Of a stretch of 60,915 nt of DNA, positions 20,364-28,567 are shown piece after piece. The first letter of the stretch is position 1. Each line of letters opens with the position of its first letter. The translations under genes were made by a program, and so were the position numbers. The notes beneath the pieces are model-generated. The model searched no databases. It was not told the origin of the DNA and saw nothing but the letters and a program-made list of their open reading frames with translations. The DNA comes from QHBQ01 sp038230695 (GTDB lineage: Bacteria; Chloroflexota; Chloroflexia; QHBQ01). The stretch covers positions 1 through 60,915 of the forward strand of contig JBBRMT010000002.1 in NCBI GenBank assembly GCA_038230695.1, written 5' to 3'.

Positions 20364-21257
20364 CTACAGTTCGTGGCTCCACTCATCCGGCCCATTGGTA
20401 GGAGTGATGCTGCCATCAAGGTTGACGCGGGAGTAGGTCTCATAGCGCATCACCTGGGCAATCATATCAGCGGTGATGTAGCGCATAGGGAAGTCGGCGG
20501 CTAGCTGGCTAGCGTGGCACTGGATGGCGGCATATTTCTGCTGGGCGTAATCGCCGATGTCAATAGCAGTGGTAATTTGCTCGTCCGGCACGCCGAACTC
20601 GGCTCCTTCTGGCGCAGCATTGCCCCCTGGTCGGAACTGCTCTGCGTTCTCGCTAAGGAAGCCAACGCGGGGCAGGCCCATCGCCACTGCCTGCGTCAGA
20701 CCCTGAATCCAGGTGGTGCGACCAATGGCTGAGTAGTACAGCTTATCAGCATGGTGAGGCTGAATGTCGGTGTTCAACTGTTCAGCATAGGGTTCCGGGT
20801 CGGCAGCAACTATCCACGCCTGAGTGGTCGCCTTATGGACGGTTACATGGTCAGGGTGGCCGTATGCGCCCTCTGGCCCAAAAGTGAGGATTACATCGGG
20901 CTTATACTGGCGAATTGCCAGCGTTACCTTGCCCACCAGATCGTCAAAGTCAGCGTTGGCAACCTGGCCGTCAATGTAGTCGAGGAAGACCACGTCCGTC
21001 GCGCCAATTGCCGCCGCAGCGCAGCGCAATTCACCCTCGCGGGCCTGACCGAGCGTCTCCGGCGTGGCATTGCTGAGGTCGCTAATCTCCCCAACCTCCC
21101 CGCGTGTGGCGGAGACCAGGACTACCTTCATGCCGCTGGCTGCGTACTTCGCCATCGTGCCAGCGCAGCCGAAGGTTTCATCGTCGGGGTGGGCAAAGAC
21201 GGCCATTAGAGTGCCAAGGTTGGGGGTTTGAGGTTGGAGCAGGTTATTATCTGTCAT
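20364..21257 (-). CDS. PIG-L / LmbE-family deacetylase
   Basis: 297 residues. Zinc-ligand motif AHPDDE is near residue 22, followed by TRGEVGEISD, and a second ligand region LTFGPEGAYGHPDHVTVH. The family removes acetyl groups from N-acetylglucosamine derivatives such as mycothiol or bacillithiol precursors, glycolipids or antibiotics. The substrate here is not determined, but the GNAT protein encoded next to it could belong to the same thiol or sugar pathway. AAAGGATAACAATC precedes the ATG. Confidence 0.9.
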   Translation of the reverse strand: MTDNNLLQPQTPNLGTLMAVFAHPDDETFGCAGTMAKYAASGMKVVLVSATRGEVGEISDLSNATPETLGQAREGELRCAAAAIGATDVVFLDYIDGQVANADFDDLVGKVTLAIRQYKPDVILTFGPEGAYGHPDHVTVHKATTQAWIVAADPEPYAEQLNTDIQPHHADKLYYSAIGRTTWIQGLTQAVAMGLPRVGFLSENAEQFRPGGNAAPEGAEFGVPDEQITTAIDIGDYAQQKYAAIQCHASQLAADFPMRYITADMIAQVMRYETYSRVNLDGSITPTNGPDEWSHEL

Positions 21258-21344
21258 GATTGTTATCCTTTGCGATTATAATTACAGCACCAAATCTTTA
21301 TTGTGGCAGCAGATTAATTATAACATATTCTTTATCATATTGAC

Positions 21345-22268
21345 CTAGCCGCGCTGCTGGCGGAAGCCAACGCTCGCGTATAGGGCCAACGCCTTTTCAT
21401 TCTTGCCTTCCACGCCCAACTCGACGATCGGCACGTACTGGCGCAGCCAGTTTACTCCCATAAGCAACAGGGCGCGACCGAGGCCGCGATGACGGTAAGG
21501 GGGCAGCGTACCCAGAGAATGAATATCGCCAACTATCTCACCCTCGACCGGTTCTGAGCCAACCGAGGCAACGCAGATACCAGCAAGGTTATCACCGCTG
21601 AAGGCAAGCAGCACGCCTTCGGGTTTGAACGCAGGACGCTCGTTCCAGCCGCGCACCCGCTCCGCCGTGGTTGGTTCGTAGCCATAGTGTTCGGCAAACG
21701 AGCCATTGATCGCAGCGACGACTAGCAGCTCATCCTGGCCGGGTTGGTAGCTACGCACGCTGAAGCCGGATGGCAGTGGGGGTTGCTCTACTAGTTGGGC
21801 GGCGGGCAGACGCATCCCCCAGAAGTAACGCTCCTGCACAAAGCCACGCCGCACAAGGTAGTCAATCAAAAGGGTGGAATTGAGGTGGGGATTGAGGCGG
21901 AAGGCGGTAGCACCACTAATCCTTGCTCGCCCCATAATCTTGATATAGAGAGTGCGTCCTACACCGTGGATACGATAATCAGGGTGAACGTTCAGTTCGC
22001 CCCAAGCGGTGTGGCCCTCGTCGCGCTTGCTGAAGTCGGCATTGCCAATCACTGCGCCTACGCTGCCGTCAGCGTTACGCAGTTGGGCTACATACCAGGT
22101 GGTGTGTCGCATCTGGGGCTGATGAAACTGGCGGGTCAATTCTGCCACGCTATTGCCATGATAGCGTGGCTCCCGCGCTTCCAGGTTGTTGATGAAGTCG
22201 GCCAGAGCGGGCAAGTCGGTCTCGGTCACAGGCTTGATGACGTAATCAAACTCAGGTGTGGGTGGCAT
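21345..22268 (-). CDS. tandem GNAT acetyltransferase
   Basis: 307 residues with two GNAT folds. The first (to ~150) has GELNVHPDYRIHGVGRTLY as its acetyl-CoA pyrophosphate loop. The second (~165-307) has LGTLPPYRHRGLGRALL and ends VEGKNEKALALYASVGF. Two-domain GNATs include mycothiol synthase. Next to an LmbE-type deacetylase a role in low-molecular-weight thiol synthesis is conceivable but unproven. GAGGAGGGAG precedes the ATG. Confidence 0.87.
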   Translation of the reverse strand: MPPTPEFDYVIKPVTETDLPALADFINNLEAREPRYHGNSVAELTRQFHQPQMRHTTWYVAQLRNADGSVGAVIGNADFSKRDEGHTAWGELNVHPDYRIHGVGRTLYIKIMGRARISGATAFRLNPHLNSTLLIDYLVRRGFVQERYFWGMRLPAAQLVEQPPLPSGFSVRSYQPGQDELLVVAAINGSFAEHYGYEPTTAERVRGWNERPAFKPEGVLLAFSGDNLAGICVASVGSEPVEGEIVGDIHSLGTLPPYRHRGLGRALLLMGVNWLRQYVPIVELGVEGKNEKALALYASVGFRQQRG

Positions 22269-22386
22269 ATATCTCCCTCCTCGTGGGCTAGTTGGCGAAA
22301 CAGCGCCATTCTAGCATAAGAGTGAGGAAACACGCATCCAACAAAGGGCGTAGATAGGTTTGCTAAGGTTGATATAGAGTGAACAG

Positions 22387-22893
22387 TTATCCGAATAGCC
22401 GTCTAAAGAATGTGAGGTAAAGAAAGAATATGACGGTAGGCGCCTGAAACAGCAAGGCGATGATAGCAACTCGCCGAGCAAAGCGAGGACTATCTGACTG
22501 ATTCTGGTAGGCAAGGGCTAGCCAGCTAAAGATAAGCCCAGGTAGGGTGGTAAAAATAGAGCCAAGAGACATGATACCCAGGCCAAATGCGGCCCCCAAC
22601 CTTCCAAGCCCTTCGACGTTTGGGTTTGTAGTCAAGGAGATATAAGCCGGTATAGTTTGATATGCAAGCAGGAGGGAGAGGACACCTGCAATCAGGCCAA
22701 TCATCGCAGATATGTCAGGCAAGTTACTGCGTTGCTCGACAGGCGACTGGGTAGCTGGGTCAAGGCTGCTCTGCGGCGCATCAGTTACGAGTGGTGAAGT
22801 TGGCTGCAGCGCAACATCCTCATCGCCATAACGTTCAACCAGATTAGGTGACGATTGTTCGAGCTTGACCAGTTCTGTCTTTGGTTCGTCCAC
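22387..22893 (-). CDS. hypothetical membrane protein next to ExeA-like ATPase
   Basis: 168 residues with GTG start and TAGGAG site. The first ~55 residues are polar and probably disordered. Three hydrophobic helices follow (ISAMIGLIAGVLSLLLAY, AAFGLGIMSLGSIFTTLPGL, VAIIALLFQAPTVIFFLYLT). It begins ten bases after the ExeA-like ATPase stop, so the two are co-transcribed and may function together at the membrane. Family not recognised. Confidence 0.7.
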   Translation of the reverse strand: MDEPKTELVKLEQSSPNLVERYGDEDVALQPTSPLVTDAPQSSLDPATQSPVEQRSNLPDISAMIGLIAGVLSLLLAYQTIPAYISLTTNPNVEGLGRLGAAFGLGIMSLGSIFTTLPGLIFSWLALAYQNQSDSPRFARRVAIIALLFQAPTVIFFLYLTFFRRLFG

Positions 22894-22903
22894 CCAGTTG
22901 CTC

Positions 22904-23776
22904 CTACGCCTGATTTAGCTCACGGTACTGCTGGGTAAGGTTGTTGACCACATAGTTTACCACTTCGGCATCTATGCGGCGGCGGTCGAGGCGAGGAGCG
23001 ACATCGAAGCAGAGCGAACAGATGTTGACGATACTGCGGGGAACGCCACCAGAGTGACGGGTGATTAGCTCGATAGCCTCATCGGTGAACAGTTCAACAT
23101 TGTTGGCTAGCCCTGCGGTGTGCAGGCGATGATTGATTAGCTCCTTGACTTCGGCAGCAGTTTGCAGCGGCTCCAAGTTCCAGGTGAGGCGCACACGGCT
23201 ACCCAGATTGCGCTTCTTGGCAACCTTCTCCTGCAGTTCAAGCTGGCCGAAAACCACGATCTGCAGGATACGATGGTCATCTAGCGAGTAATTCAAGAAT
23301 ATGCGGAGGCGTTCGAGCGCGTCGTAGGATAGGCACTGGCCCTCGTCAACCAGCAGCAACGGCACCTTGCCTTCGCGGGCAGCCTTCTGCAAGAACAGGA
23401 TGAACTCGTTGGATAGCTCGCTGCGGGTGCTGCCCAGCGGTTTCTGCCCGAAGGCACGTAGCATCTCACGGGTAAACTCGGCATCGGTGGGCTGAGTGGG
23501 GTCGAGTACCTCGGCGACGATCAGGTTACTGAACAGGTCATTACCCATCACCCGACGGCGCAGCACGCTCAAAAGGCTGCTCTTGCCCAGGCCGATGTCG
23601 CCATAGACGATGGTCAGGCCACGCCCCCAGAGGATATGCTGGGTGAGCAGGTTCAGCACTTCCTTATACTGGTGGCCCTGGAAGAAGAAGCGGGCCGAGT
23701 CTTCGGGGTTGAAGGGGTCTTCCTTCAGCGAAGGGTGGAAGTAGGCCATTGCCAGCTTCTGATACTGACTTACCAT
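22904..23776 (-). CDS. ExeA/TniB-like AAA ATPase
   Basis: 290 residues of the ExeA/GspA, TniB and MuB-like AAA group. An ExeA-like opening (FFFQGHQYKEVLNLLTQHI) precedes Walker A GDIGLGKSS (near residue 60). Walker B is LLLVDEGQ (near 142) and the sensor region VVFGQLELQ. The C-terminal lid is SGGVPRSIVNICSLC. In other systems such ATPases serve type II secretion, pilus assembly or target choice in transposition. Here it is divergent from MerR-ParA-ParB and precedes a membrane protein, so a role in the partition or membrane-tethering cassette is inferred. Confidence 0.85.
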   Translation of the reverse strand: MVSQYQKLAMAYFHPSLKEDPFNPEDSARFFFQGHQYKEVLNLLTQHILWGRGLTIVYGDIGLGKSSLLSVLRRRVMGNDLFSNLIVAEVLDPTQPTDAEFTREMLRAFGQKPLGSTRSELSNEFILFLQKAAREGKVPLLLVDEGQCLSYDALERLRIFLNYSLDDHRILQIVVFGQLELQEKVAKKRNLGSRVRLTWNLEPLQTAAEVKELINHRLHTAGLANNVELFTDEAIELITRHSGGVPRSIVNICSLCFDVAPRLDRRRIDAEVVNYVVNNLTQQYRELNQA

Positions 23777-23790
23777 GAGCGTTGCTCCTC

Positions 23791-23826
23791 AGATTGCTGA
23801 TTGCAGATTATGGATTGCAGATTGAA
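23791..23826. repeat. HEP tandem heptamer
   Basis: Units of AGATTGC, TGATTGC, AGATTAT, GGATTGC and AGATTGA, immediately upstream of the ExeA-like ATPase start. Confidence 0.7.
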
Positions 23827-23883
23827 GGCTCGTTGACCGTTGAAATCGGTGCTGCAAGCTGATATAATTGGGTTACGCTTACA

Positions 23884-23980
23884 TTGATGTCAATATTACA
23901 TCAAAACAGCGGTGCTGTCAATAGGGTTGACAGCGATGTTGCTGCTAATAGCAGGCGAGTATGTTAGTACGCTAACATAC
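23884..23980. promoter_or_regulatory. three different perfect inverted repeats in the divergent ATPase/merR region
   Basis: TTGATGT/ACATCAA (23884-23904, seven-base loop), GCTGTCAA/TTGACAGC (23914-23934, five-base loop) and GTATGTTAG/CTAACATAC (23959-23980, loop TACG). All arms are perfect and lie between the two divergently transcribed genes. They look like operators for one or more dimeric regulators, candidates being the MerR protein and ParA. Confidence 0.55.
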
Positions 23981-23998
23981 AATCAGAGTAGCAGCGAT

Positions 23999-24026
23999 TT
24001 GACAACATCGCAGTTTGGGTTATAAT
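23999..24026 (+). promoter_or_regulatory. consensus sigma-70 promoter for merR-parAB
   Basis: TTGACA at 23999-24004, 16-bp spacer, TATAAT at 24021-24026: the best promoter match in the window. Transcription should start near 24032, which excludes ATG 24027 as the merR start. Confidence 0.75.
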
Positions 24027-24088
24027 ATGTTCTACAGCAGCCCGCATGGCGCTGGCGCGGCTTTTGCACCTCAAAATAGGGCTGACGA

Positions 24089-24120
24089 ACCCACCCCAAC
24101 CCCTACGGGCGGTAGGGGAA
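24089..24120. repeat. PAL-B repeat in the merR leader
   Basis: CCCACCCCAACCCCTAC followed by GGTAGGGG; stem CCCTAC/GTAGGG. It lies in the 5' untranslated region, nine bases before ATG 24129, and its right arm GGTAGGGG could mask or act as the ribosome-binding site. Confidence 0.65.
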
Positions 24121-24128
24121 CACAACGG

Positions 24129-24470
24129 ATGAGGACCATGGTAATTGCAAACGGCAAAGTGACAAGCTATACAAGCGGTGAGGCGCTGGCGATGCTGGCC
24201 GACATGGGCTACATCACCACGCCGCGCGTGATCCGCAACATCGAGCAGGAGCTAGGGCTGCCGATCAGCCGTGACCCCCAGCGCCAGCGCGTGTATACGC
24301 CGGAGGATGTGGAGCAACTCGCAGCCATTCTTGCGCTGCAAGAGGCGGGGTTGCGGCTTACTACCATCCACCGCATCCTGATTGAGCGCGACGTAGACGT
24401 GATCAGCTTCCACCGCGACCGGCTGCGGCACGCGCTCAGTATCCTTGAGCAGTTGAAAGTTACAAGTTGA
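24129..24470 (+). CDS. MerR-family regulator
   Basis: 113 residues. After MRTMVIANGKVTSY a MerR-type winged helix-turn-helix follows (GYITTPRVIRNIEQELGL, then RVYTPEDVEQLAAILALQEA). A short helix can serve for dimerisation. There is no C-terminal effector domain, as in the short MerR-like proteins that accompany partition genes. It is the first gene after the consensus promoter and is followed by parA, so autoregulation of the par operon is likely. Its 3' end is made of HEP heptamers. ATG 24138 is an alternative start. Confidence 0.75.
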   Translation: MRTMVIANGKVTSYTSGEALAMLADMGYITTPRVIRNIEQELGLPISRDPQRQRVYTPEDVEQLAAILALQEAGLRLTTIHRILIERDVDVISFHRDRLRHALSILEQLKVTS

Positions 24471-24480
24471 AAGTTGAAAG
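24451..24480. repeat. HEP tandem heptamer at the merR 3' end
   Basis: Four units (GTTGAAA, GTTACAA, GTTGAAA, GTTGAAA). They supply the last codons and stop of the MerR-like gene. Confidence 0.7.
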
Positions 24481-24593
24481 CGAATGCCAAAATGTGGGCG
24501 GCGGAGCATGGCTAGAGCCAGTTATCTTGCCTGGTAAGCGCATCCGACCACTTGCACTTGGTACATTCAAATTTCAAATCCCCGGAGGGGAAA

Positions 24594-25520
24594 GTGATTA
24601 ACTGGCTACAGGAGAAGGTGACGCAAACGCGGCCAGCGCCGATGGTGATGGCGGCGGGCGAACCGAAGCAGGCGAAGGCGGCGAACAAAGGGGCAGCGGA
24701 TGCTGCGCCCATCCCTGCGCCCAGGCTAGCGAAGCAGAAGCGGGCCGCCGATGGTGGCACGCGGATTATCGCTATCGCCAACCAGAAGGGCGGCGTGGGC
24801 AAGACCACCACCACCGTCAACCTGGGCGCGGAACTGGCGACCATGGGGCGGCGGGTGCTGATTATTGACCTCGACCCCCAGGCAGCAGCCACCTACTCGC
24901 TGGGCCACGACCCAGAGGGTATCACCAAAACCATCTACAACGCCTTCGTCAAGAAGGACGCGACCATGCGCGAGGTGATCCTGCCAACCAGTGTAGAGAA
25001 CCTTTCGATTGCCCCCGCCAATCTGGATCTGGCTGGTGCGGAACTCGACCTGATTCACAACTATACTCGTGAGCGGGTGCTGAAGGACGCGCTAGCGCCA
25101 ATAGCGGCGGATTATGATTACATCCTGATTGACTGTCCGCCCAGCCTGACCTTGCTGACGGTCAACGCCTTCGTCGCCAGCACCGAGGTGTTGATCCCGC
25201 TACAGACCCATTTGCTCAGTCTGCGCGGAGTAACGCGATTGCTTGAGACGATCAAAGAGATTAGCTCGCTGAATCCAACCCTGAAGGTGACGGGCATCCT
25301 GCCTACCATGTACGATGGGCGCAGCAACTTGAACCGCGAGATTCTGGCGACGATTAGCCAGGTGTATAGTGGACGAGTGTTCAAGAGCGTGATTCGCTAC
25401 GGAGTGGCCGCCGCCGAAGCGCCGGGGCAGGGCGTGCCGGTGCGTCTATATGCGCGGAGCAGCCCGGTGGCAAAGTGCTACGAGGCGTTGGCTAAGGAGA
25501 TTATTGCTGATGAGCGTTAA
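24594..25520 (+). CDS. parA: ParA-family partition ATPase
   Basis: 308 residues from GTG 24594; GGAGG at 24584-24588 gives proper spacing. An unusual ~55-residue Ala/Lys-rich N-terminal extension precedes the deviant Walker A KGGVGKTTTT. Then DLDPQAAATYSLGHD (A') and ILIDCPPSL (Walker B) follow. ParA ATPases position DNA by a ParB-stimulated gradient on the nucleoid. parB follows after 63 bp, interrupted by a PAL-B element. The extension may bind DNA non-specifically. Confidence 0.93.
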   Translation: MINWLQEKVTQTRPAPMVMAAGEPKQAKAANKGAADAAPIPAPRLAKQKRAADGGTRIIAIANQKGGVGKTTTTVNLGAELATMGRRVLIIDLDPQAAATYSLGHDPEGITKTIYNAFVKKDATMREVILPTSVENLSIAPANLDLAGAELDLIHNYTRERVLKDALAPIAADYDYILIDCPPSLTLLTVNAFVASTEVLIPLQTHLLSLRGVTRLLETIKEISSLNPTLKVTGILPTMYDGRSNLNREILATISQVYSGRVFKSVIRYGVAAAEAPGQGVPVRLYARSSPVAKCYEALAKEIIADER

Positions 25521-25528
25521 CCTGTATA

Positions 25529-25560
25529 CCCTCCCCAACCCCTCCCGGCGGGAGGGGAAG
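25529..25560. repeat. PAL-B repeat between parA and parB
   Basis: CCCTCCCCAACCCCTCCC then GGGAGGGG. It is flanked by imperfect direct repeats that both contain GGAG...GATGAGCG (25497-25519 and 25570-25592), as if it had separated an original parA-parB overlap. Confidence 0.75.
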
Positions 25561-25583
25561 GATAGTCGAGGAGCTAATCGCCG

Positions 25584-26567
25584 ATGAGCGCTGATCGAAG
25601 CAGTGGCAAGCCACGCAAGAGTCTGGTGCCGCAGAGTACCTGGCAGCGGTTGGCAGAAGCCAGCCCTGACGAGGGTACGCGCCCGCTGACCGGGGCCAAG
25701 CTGATCGAGACCAGCCGCGTAGTTGCCGATCCCAATCAGCCGCGCAAATATTTCGAGGCGGGCGGCATGGCCGAGCTGATCGCCAGCGTGCGCGAGCGAG
25801 GTATCCTACAGCCAATTACCGTGCAGCGGCAGGAAGATGGCAACTTCCGCATCATCACCGGCGAACGACGCTGGCGGGCGGCAAGCGCGTTGGAGATGCC
25901 CTACGTGCCAGCCCTGGTGGTGGAACTGAGCGACAACGAGGCCAGGCTCGATCGGGTAGTGGAGAACCGCCAGCGGCGCGGCTTGCGTGATTATGAGATG
26001 GCGGTGGCGCTACGCGAGATCAAGCGCGACCTGGGCCACGACAATCCGGGCATGAGCAGCAATGAGCTTGACGAATTGACCGGCAAGCAACTGGGCATGA
26101 GCGGGCGCAGCGTGCGTAACTTCCTGGCAATGATGAACGTGCCGCAGGAGATCCGCGACGAACTGGGCGAGGACTTCAGCGAACTGGCGACGCGCGGCAT
26201 ATCGCTACTACGAGACCACCCGGAGAAGCGCGATGCACTGGTGAAGGCGATCAAGAAACACGACCTGAGCGGGCGGCAGACGGTGGAACTGGCGCGGCTG
26301 CTGAACGACAAGCCGGGGATTAGCATGAACGATGCAATTGCCCAGGTGCAGAACGAGCCGTCGCGTCGCGCCGCGTTCGGAGGACGCAAATCATACATCG
26401 AGCTGGCAACCCGCATTAGCCAGGCGAATCGGCTGGTGGAGAATGGCGCGTTGGCGGCGGCCTCCGACCAGGAGCGCGATGACCTGCTGCGCCTCCTGCA
26501 ACCGCTAATCGAATTGCAACAGCAGATTGTGGCGGGCGATACGCGGCTAGGGCGGCGGAAGAAGTGA
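25584..26567 (+). CDS. parB: ParB/Spo0J-family partition protein
   Basis: 327 residues. The ParB CTPase domain shows PNQPRKYF, LIASVRERGILQPITV and the box ITGERRWRAA. VVENRQRRGLRDYEMAVAL corresponds to the ENLQREDL region. The helix-turn-helix is TGKQLGMSGRSVRNFLAMMN, where GMSGRSVRN is the likely recognition helix. The C-terminal helices end in a basic tail (DTRLGRRKK). ParB loads on parS sites and activates ParA. Candidate sites are the parS-like array at 29663-30869. GAGGAG precedes the ATG. Confidence 0.92.
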   Translation: MSADRSSGKPRKSLVPQSTWQRLAEASPDEGTRPLTGAKLIETSRVVADPNQPRKYFEAGGMAELIASVRERGILQPITVQRQEDGNFRIITGERRWRAASALEMPYVPALVVELSDNEARLDRVVENRQRRGLRDYEMAVALREIKRDLGHDNPGMSSNELDELTGKQLGMSGRSVRNFLAMMNVPQEIRDELGEDFSELATRGISLLRDHPEKRDALVKAIKKHDLSGRQTVELARLLNDKPGISMNDAIAQVQNEPSRRAAFGGRKSYIELATRISQANRLVENGALAAASDQERDDLLRLLQPLIELQQQIVAGDTRLGRRKK

Positions 26568-26594
26568 TTAGCGGTTGGTGATTAGGGATTAGGC
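26566..26594. repeat. HEP tandem heptamer after parB
   Basis: TGATTAG, CGGTTGG, TGATTAG, GGATTAG; the parB stop codon lies inside the first unit. Confidence 0.6.
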
Positions 26595-26609
26595 ATGAAT
26601 GGAGCAACC

Positions 26610-26779
26610 GGGGTCATCATGACCCCACTTGCCAACCAACCAGGGTCATGATGAATACAACGGAAAAGGAAACTGTACTCATAACAAGTATGGTTGGGGT
26701 AGCCGGTCAGGAACGAATGGCAACGGGTGTCATGATGACACTGCTTGGCTAGACAACAACCAGTGTCGTGATGACACTG
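26610..26779. promoter_or_regulatory. four related palindromic operator/iteron sites
   Basis: Sites share the core GTCATnATGAC. GGGGTCATCATGACCCC is at 26610-26626, a half-degenerate GGGTCATGATGA begins at 26643, GTGTCATGATGACAC is at 26727-26741, and AGTGTCGTGATGACACT is centred on 26770. Centres are 32 bp and 36 bp apart within the pairs. The last two share the flank TGCTTGG. They occupy the whole region before the antirepressor-like gene, so a dimeric regulator or replication protein probably binds here. Confidence 0.6.
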
Positions 26780-26813
26780 CTTGGATGAGAAACTACGAAA
26801 CGGGGTGCGCTAC

Positions 26814-27692
26814 ATGGACGGCGATGAGGGCAAGCTAGAGGTAATCACGCCGCTGACCGAGAAGGTTGTTGACTTCTACGGCGATCATATACCGGTGGCT
26901 CAGGCAAATGGCGATGAGCTATACGTGCCGTTGCGCCCGCTGGTAGATGCGATTGGGCTTGATCGGGGTAGCCAGCAGAAGCGCATCCAACGCGACAAAG
27001 TGATGGCGAAGCGGTCACGGCTGGTGGCGATGCGCGGGGCCGATGGCCGAGTGCGCGATCAGCTTTGCCTGCCGCTGGATCTGCTGCCCGGCTGGCTGTT
27101 CGGCATAGATACCAGCCGGGTACGGCCTGAGATTCAGGATAAACTCGACCTCTATCGGGAGCAGGCTTTCCGCGTGCTGTGGGGTGCGTTCAAGGGCGAG
27201 ATTATACCCTATGCCGCTGCCCCAGCGACGAGCGGACTGACAATGGCGCAGCAGACATTGGAGATGATCACCGCGATGCAGCATCTCGCCCAGCAGCAGG
27301 TGGAGATGGAGCGACGCGTGACGAACGTGGAGGGTCGCCAGGAAGTGATGGCGACCTATATGCGCGGCTTCATCGAGGATACCCGCAAACGGCTGCAAGA
27401 TTCGGAGCAGCGGGTGAGCGGGCTGGAACTGCGGCTGGATGCGGGCGCGACTATTAGCGAGGCGCAGGCGGCGGAGATTGCCCTGGCGGTGAAGAACGTG
27501 GGCAACGCGCTGGAGCAACACGGCGGCAGCGGCGGCTACGCCAAAGTTTATTCTGAGATGTACCGTCGCTATCGGGTTAGCTCTTATAAGAACCTTTCGC
27601 GGGCGAAGTACGATGAGGTGCTGGCCTGGTTGAGCCGCTGGTACGATGAGATTAGCGTAGCGAAGCTGGAGTCGAGCGGGGCAATCCAATGA
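26814..27692 (+). CDS. P22 antirepressor (P22_AR_N)-domain protein
   Basis: 292 residues from ATG 26814; TTG 26781 and GTG 26805 are possible. The N-terminal ~110 residues match the phage P22 antirepressor N-domain pattern (VPLRPLVDAIGLDRGSQQKR, then LPLDLLPGWLFGID and IQDKLDLYREQAFRVLW). A long helical segment follows (methionine/glutamine-rich, coiled-coil-like, to ~230), then a compact C-terminal helix bundle (YSEMYRRYRVSSYKNLSRAK). In phages such proteins neutralise repressors. Located after parB and behind four palindromes, it may be a regulator acquired from phage. It overlaps the next gene by ATGA. Confidence 0.78.
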   Translation: MDGDEGKLEVITPLTEKVVDFYGDHIPVAQANGDELYVPLRPLVDAIGLDRGSQQKRIQRDKVMAKRSRLVAMRGADGRVRDQLCLPLDLLPGWLFGIDTSRVRPEIQDKLDLYREQAFRVLWGAFKGEIIPYAAAPATSGLTMAQQTLEMITAMQHLAQQQVEMERRVTNVEGRQEVMATYMRGFIEDTRKRLQDSEQRVSGLELRLDAGATISEAQAAEIALAVKNVGNALEQHGGSGGYAKVYSEMYRRYRVSSYKNLSRAKYDEVLAWLSRWYDEISVAKLESSGAIQ

Positions 27693-28549
27693 CGAGGCGG
27701 CACGAACAGCCAGAACCAACCAGCCCCGGCGCGATAGTTGACGTGGGGCGAATGGGCGAACAGCTCGAGCGGGCGGGCGAGACCGCGCTGGCCGCCATCT
27801 GGTATGAGCGGGCGGGGCGACAGGCTCAGGCAGCCTGGCAGGCTGATGCGGCGATTGACTATTACCAGCGGGCGCTGGCTTTGCTGCCGTCGGGTGATGA
27901 CTATGCGGCGCGGCGCATGGATATACAGGAGGGCTTGGCCGAGATGCTGTTCGCCCAGTCGCGGCTGGATGAGGCGATTGCTGCATATCATGAGATGCTG
28001 AAGGCGGCAGAAGTAGCGGGCGATCGCCAGGACCGCGCCCACGCCTTGAACGGACTGGCAATGGCGATGTGCGAGGCGGTCCGGCATCATGCGGCTTTGA
28101 CGCACGCGACCGAGGCGGAGGAGTTGGCGCGAGCAGCAGGGTCGCAACACGAGGTGGCCGCCGCGATGCAGCGTCAGGGCTTGATCCAGCTAGGTAGGGG
28201 CGACAAGCAGGCGGCGCGGCAGTTGGCAGAGCAGGCGTTGTTGTTCAATAGCGCGTTGTCGGCGTGGAATGAGGCAGGCCATTGCTTCAACCTGCTGGCG
28301 CGGGCAGAAGATGACGATGACGGGGCTACGCAGCTTGCCAACAATGCGCTGATCGCCTACCGCAAGGCGGGCAACCGCTGGGGGATTATGATGATGCTAT
28401 GTTACCTGAGTGAAAGGCAGCGGGCAGCAGGGGTGAGCCAACCAGATAGCGATGATGAGGCTTTGCGTATCGCCCACCAGATTGGCAATCTAAAGGTGGT
28501 GCAGATGATTAGTGGAGAGCAGACAATGGGGAATAAAGAGATGACATAG
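27689..28549 (+). CDS. TPR-repeat protein of the par cassette
   Basis: 286 residues, translationally coupled to the antirepressor-like gene by an ATGA overlap. It contains several tetratricopeptide-like helical pairs (AIDYYQRALALLPSGDDYAA, AEMLFAQSRLDEAIAAYHEM, ALTHATEAEELARAAG). Some XRE- or SARP-like regulators carry such repeats, but no DNA-binding domain is visible here. It probably scaffolds contact with a partner encoded nearby. Confidence 0.75.
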   Translation: MTRRHEQPEPTSPGAIVDVGRMGEQLERAGETALAAIWYERAGRQAQAAWQADAAIDYYQRALALLPSGDDYAARRMDIQEGLAEMLFAQSRLDEAIAAYHEMLKAAEVAGDRQDRAHALNGLAMAMCEAVRHHAALTHATEAEELARAAGSQHEVAAAMQRQGLIQLGRGDKQAARQLAEQALLFNSALSAWNEAGHCFNLLARAEDDDDGATQLANNALIAYRKAGNRWGIMMMLCYLSERQRAAGVSQPDSDDEALRIAHQIGNLKVVQMISGEQTMGNKEMT

Positions 28550-28567
28550 CGACCTGTCGAGGGGTAG

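Noticed and set aside
27015..28061. 348-codon minus-strand ORF opposite the antirepressor and TPR genes
   Set aside because: Its sequence is Arg/His/Pro-rich without domains, while the plus strand carries coupled genes with clear families.
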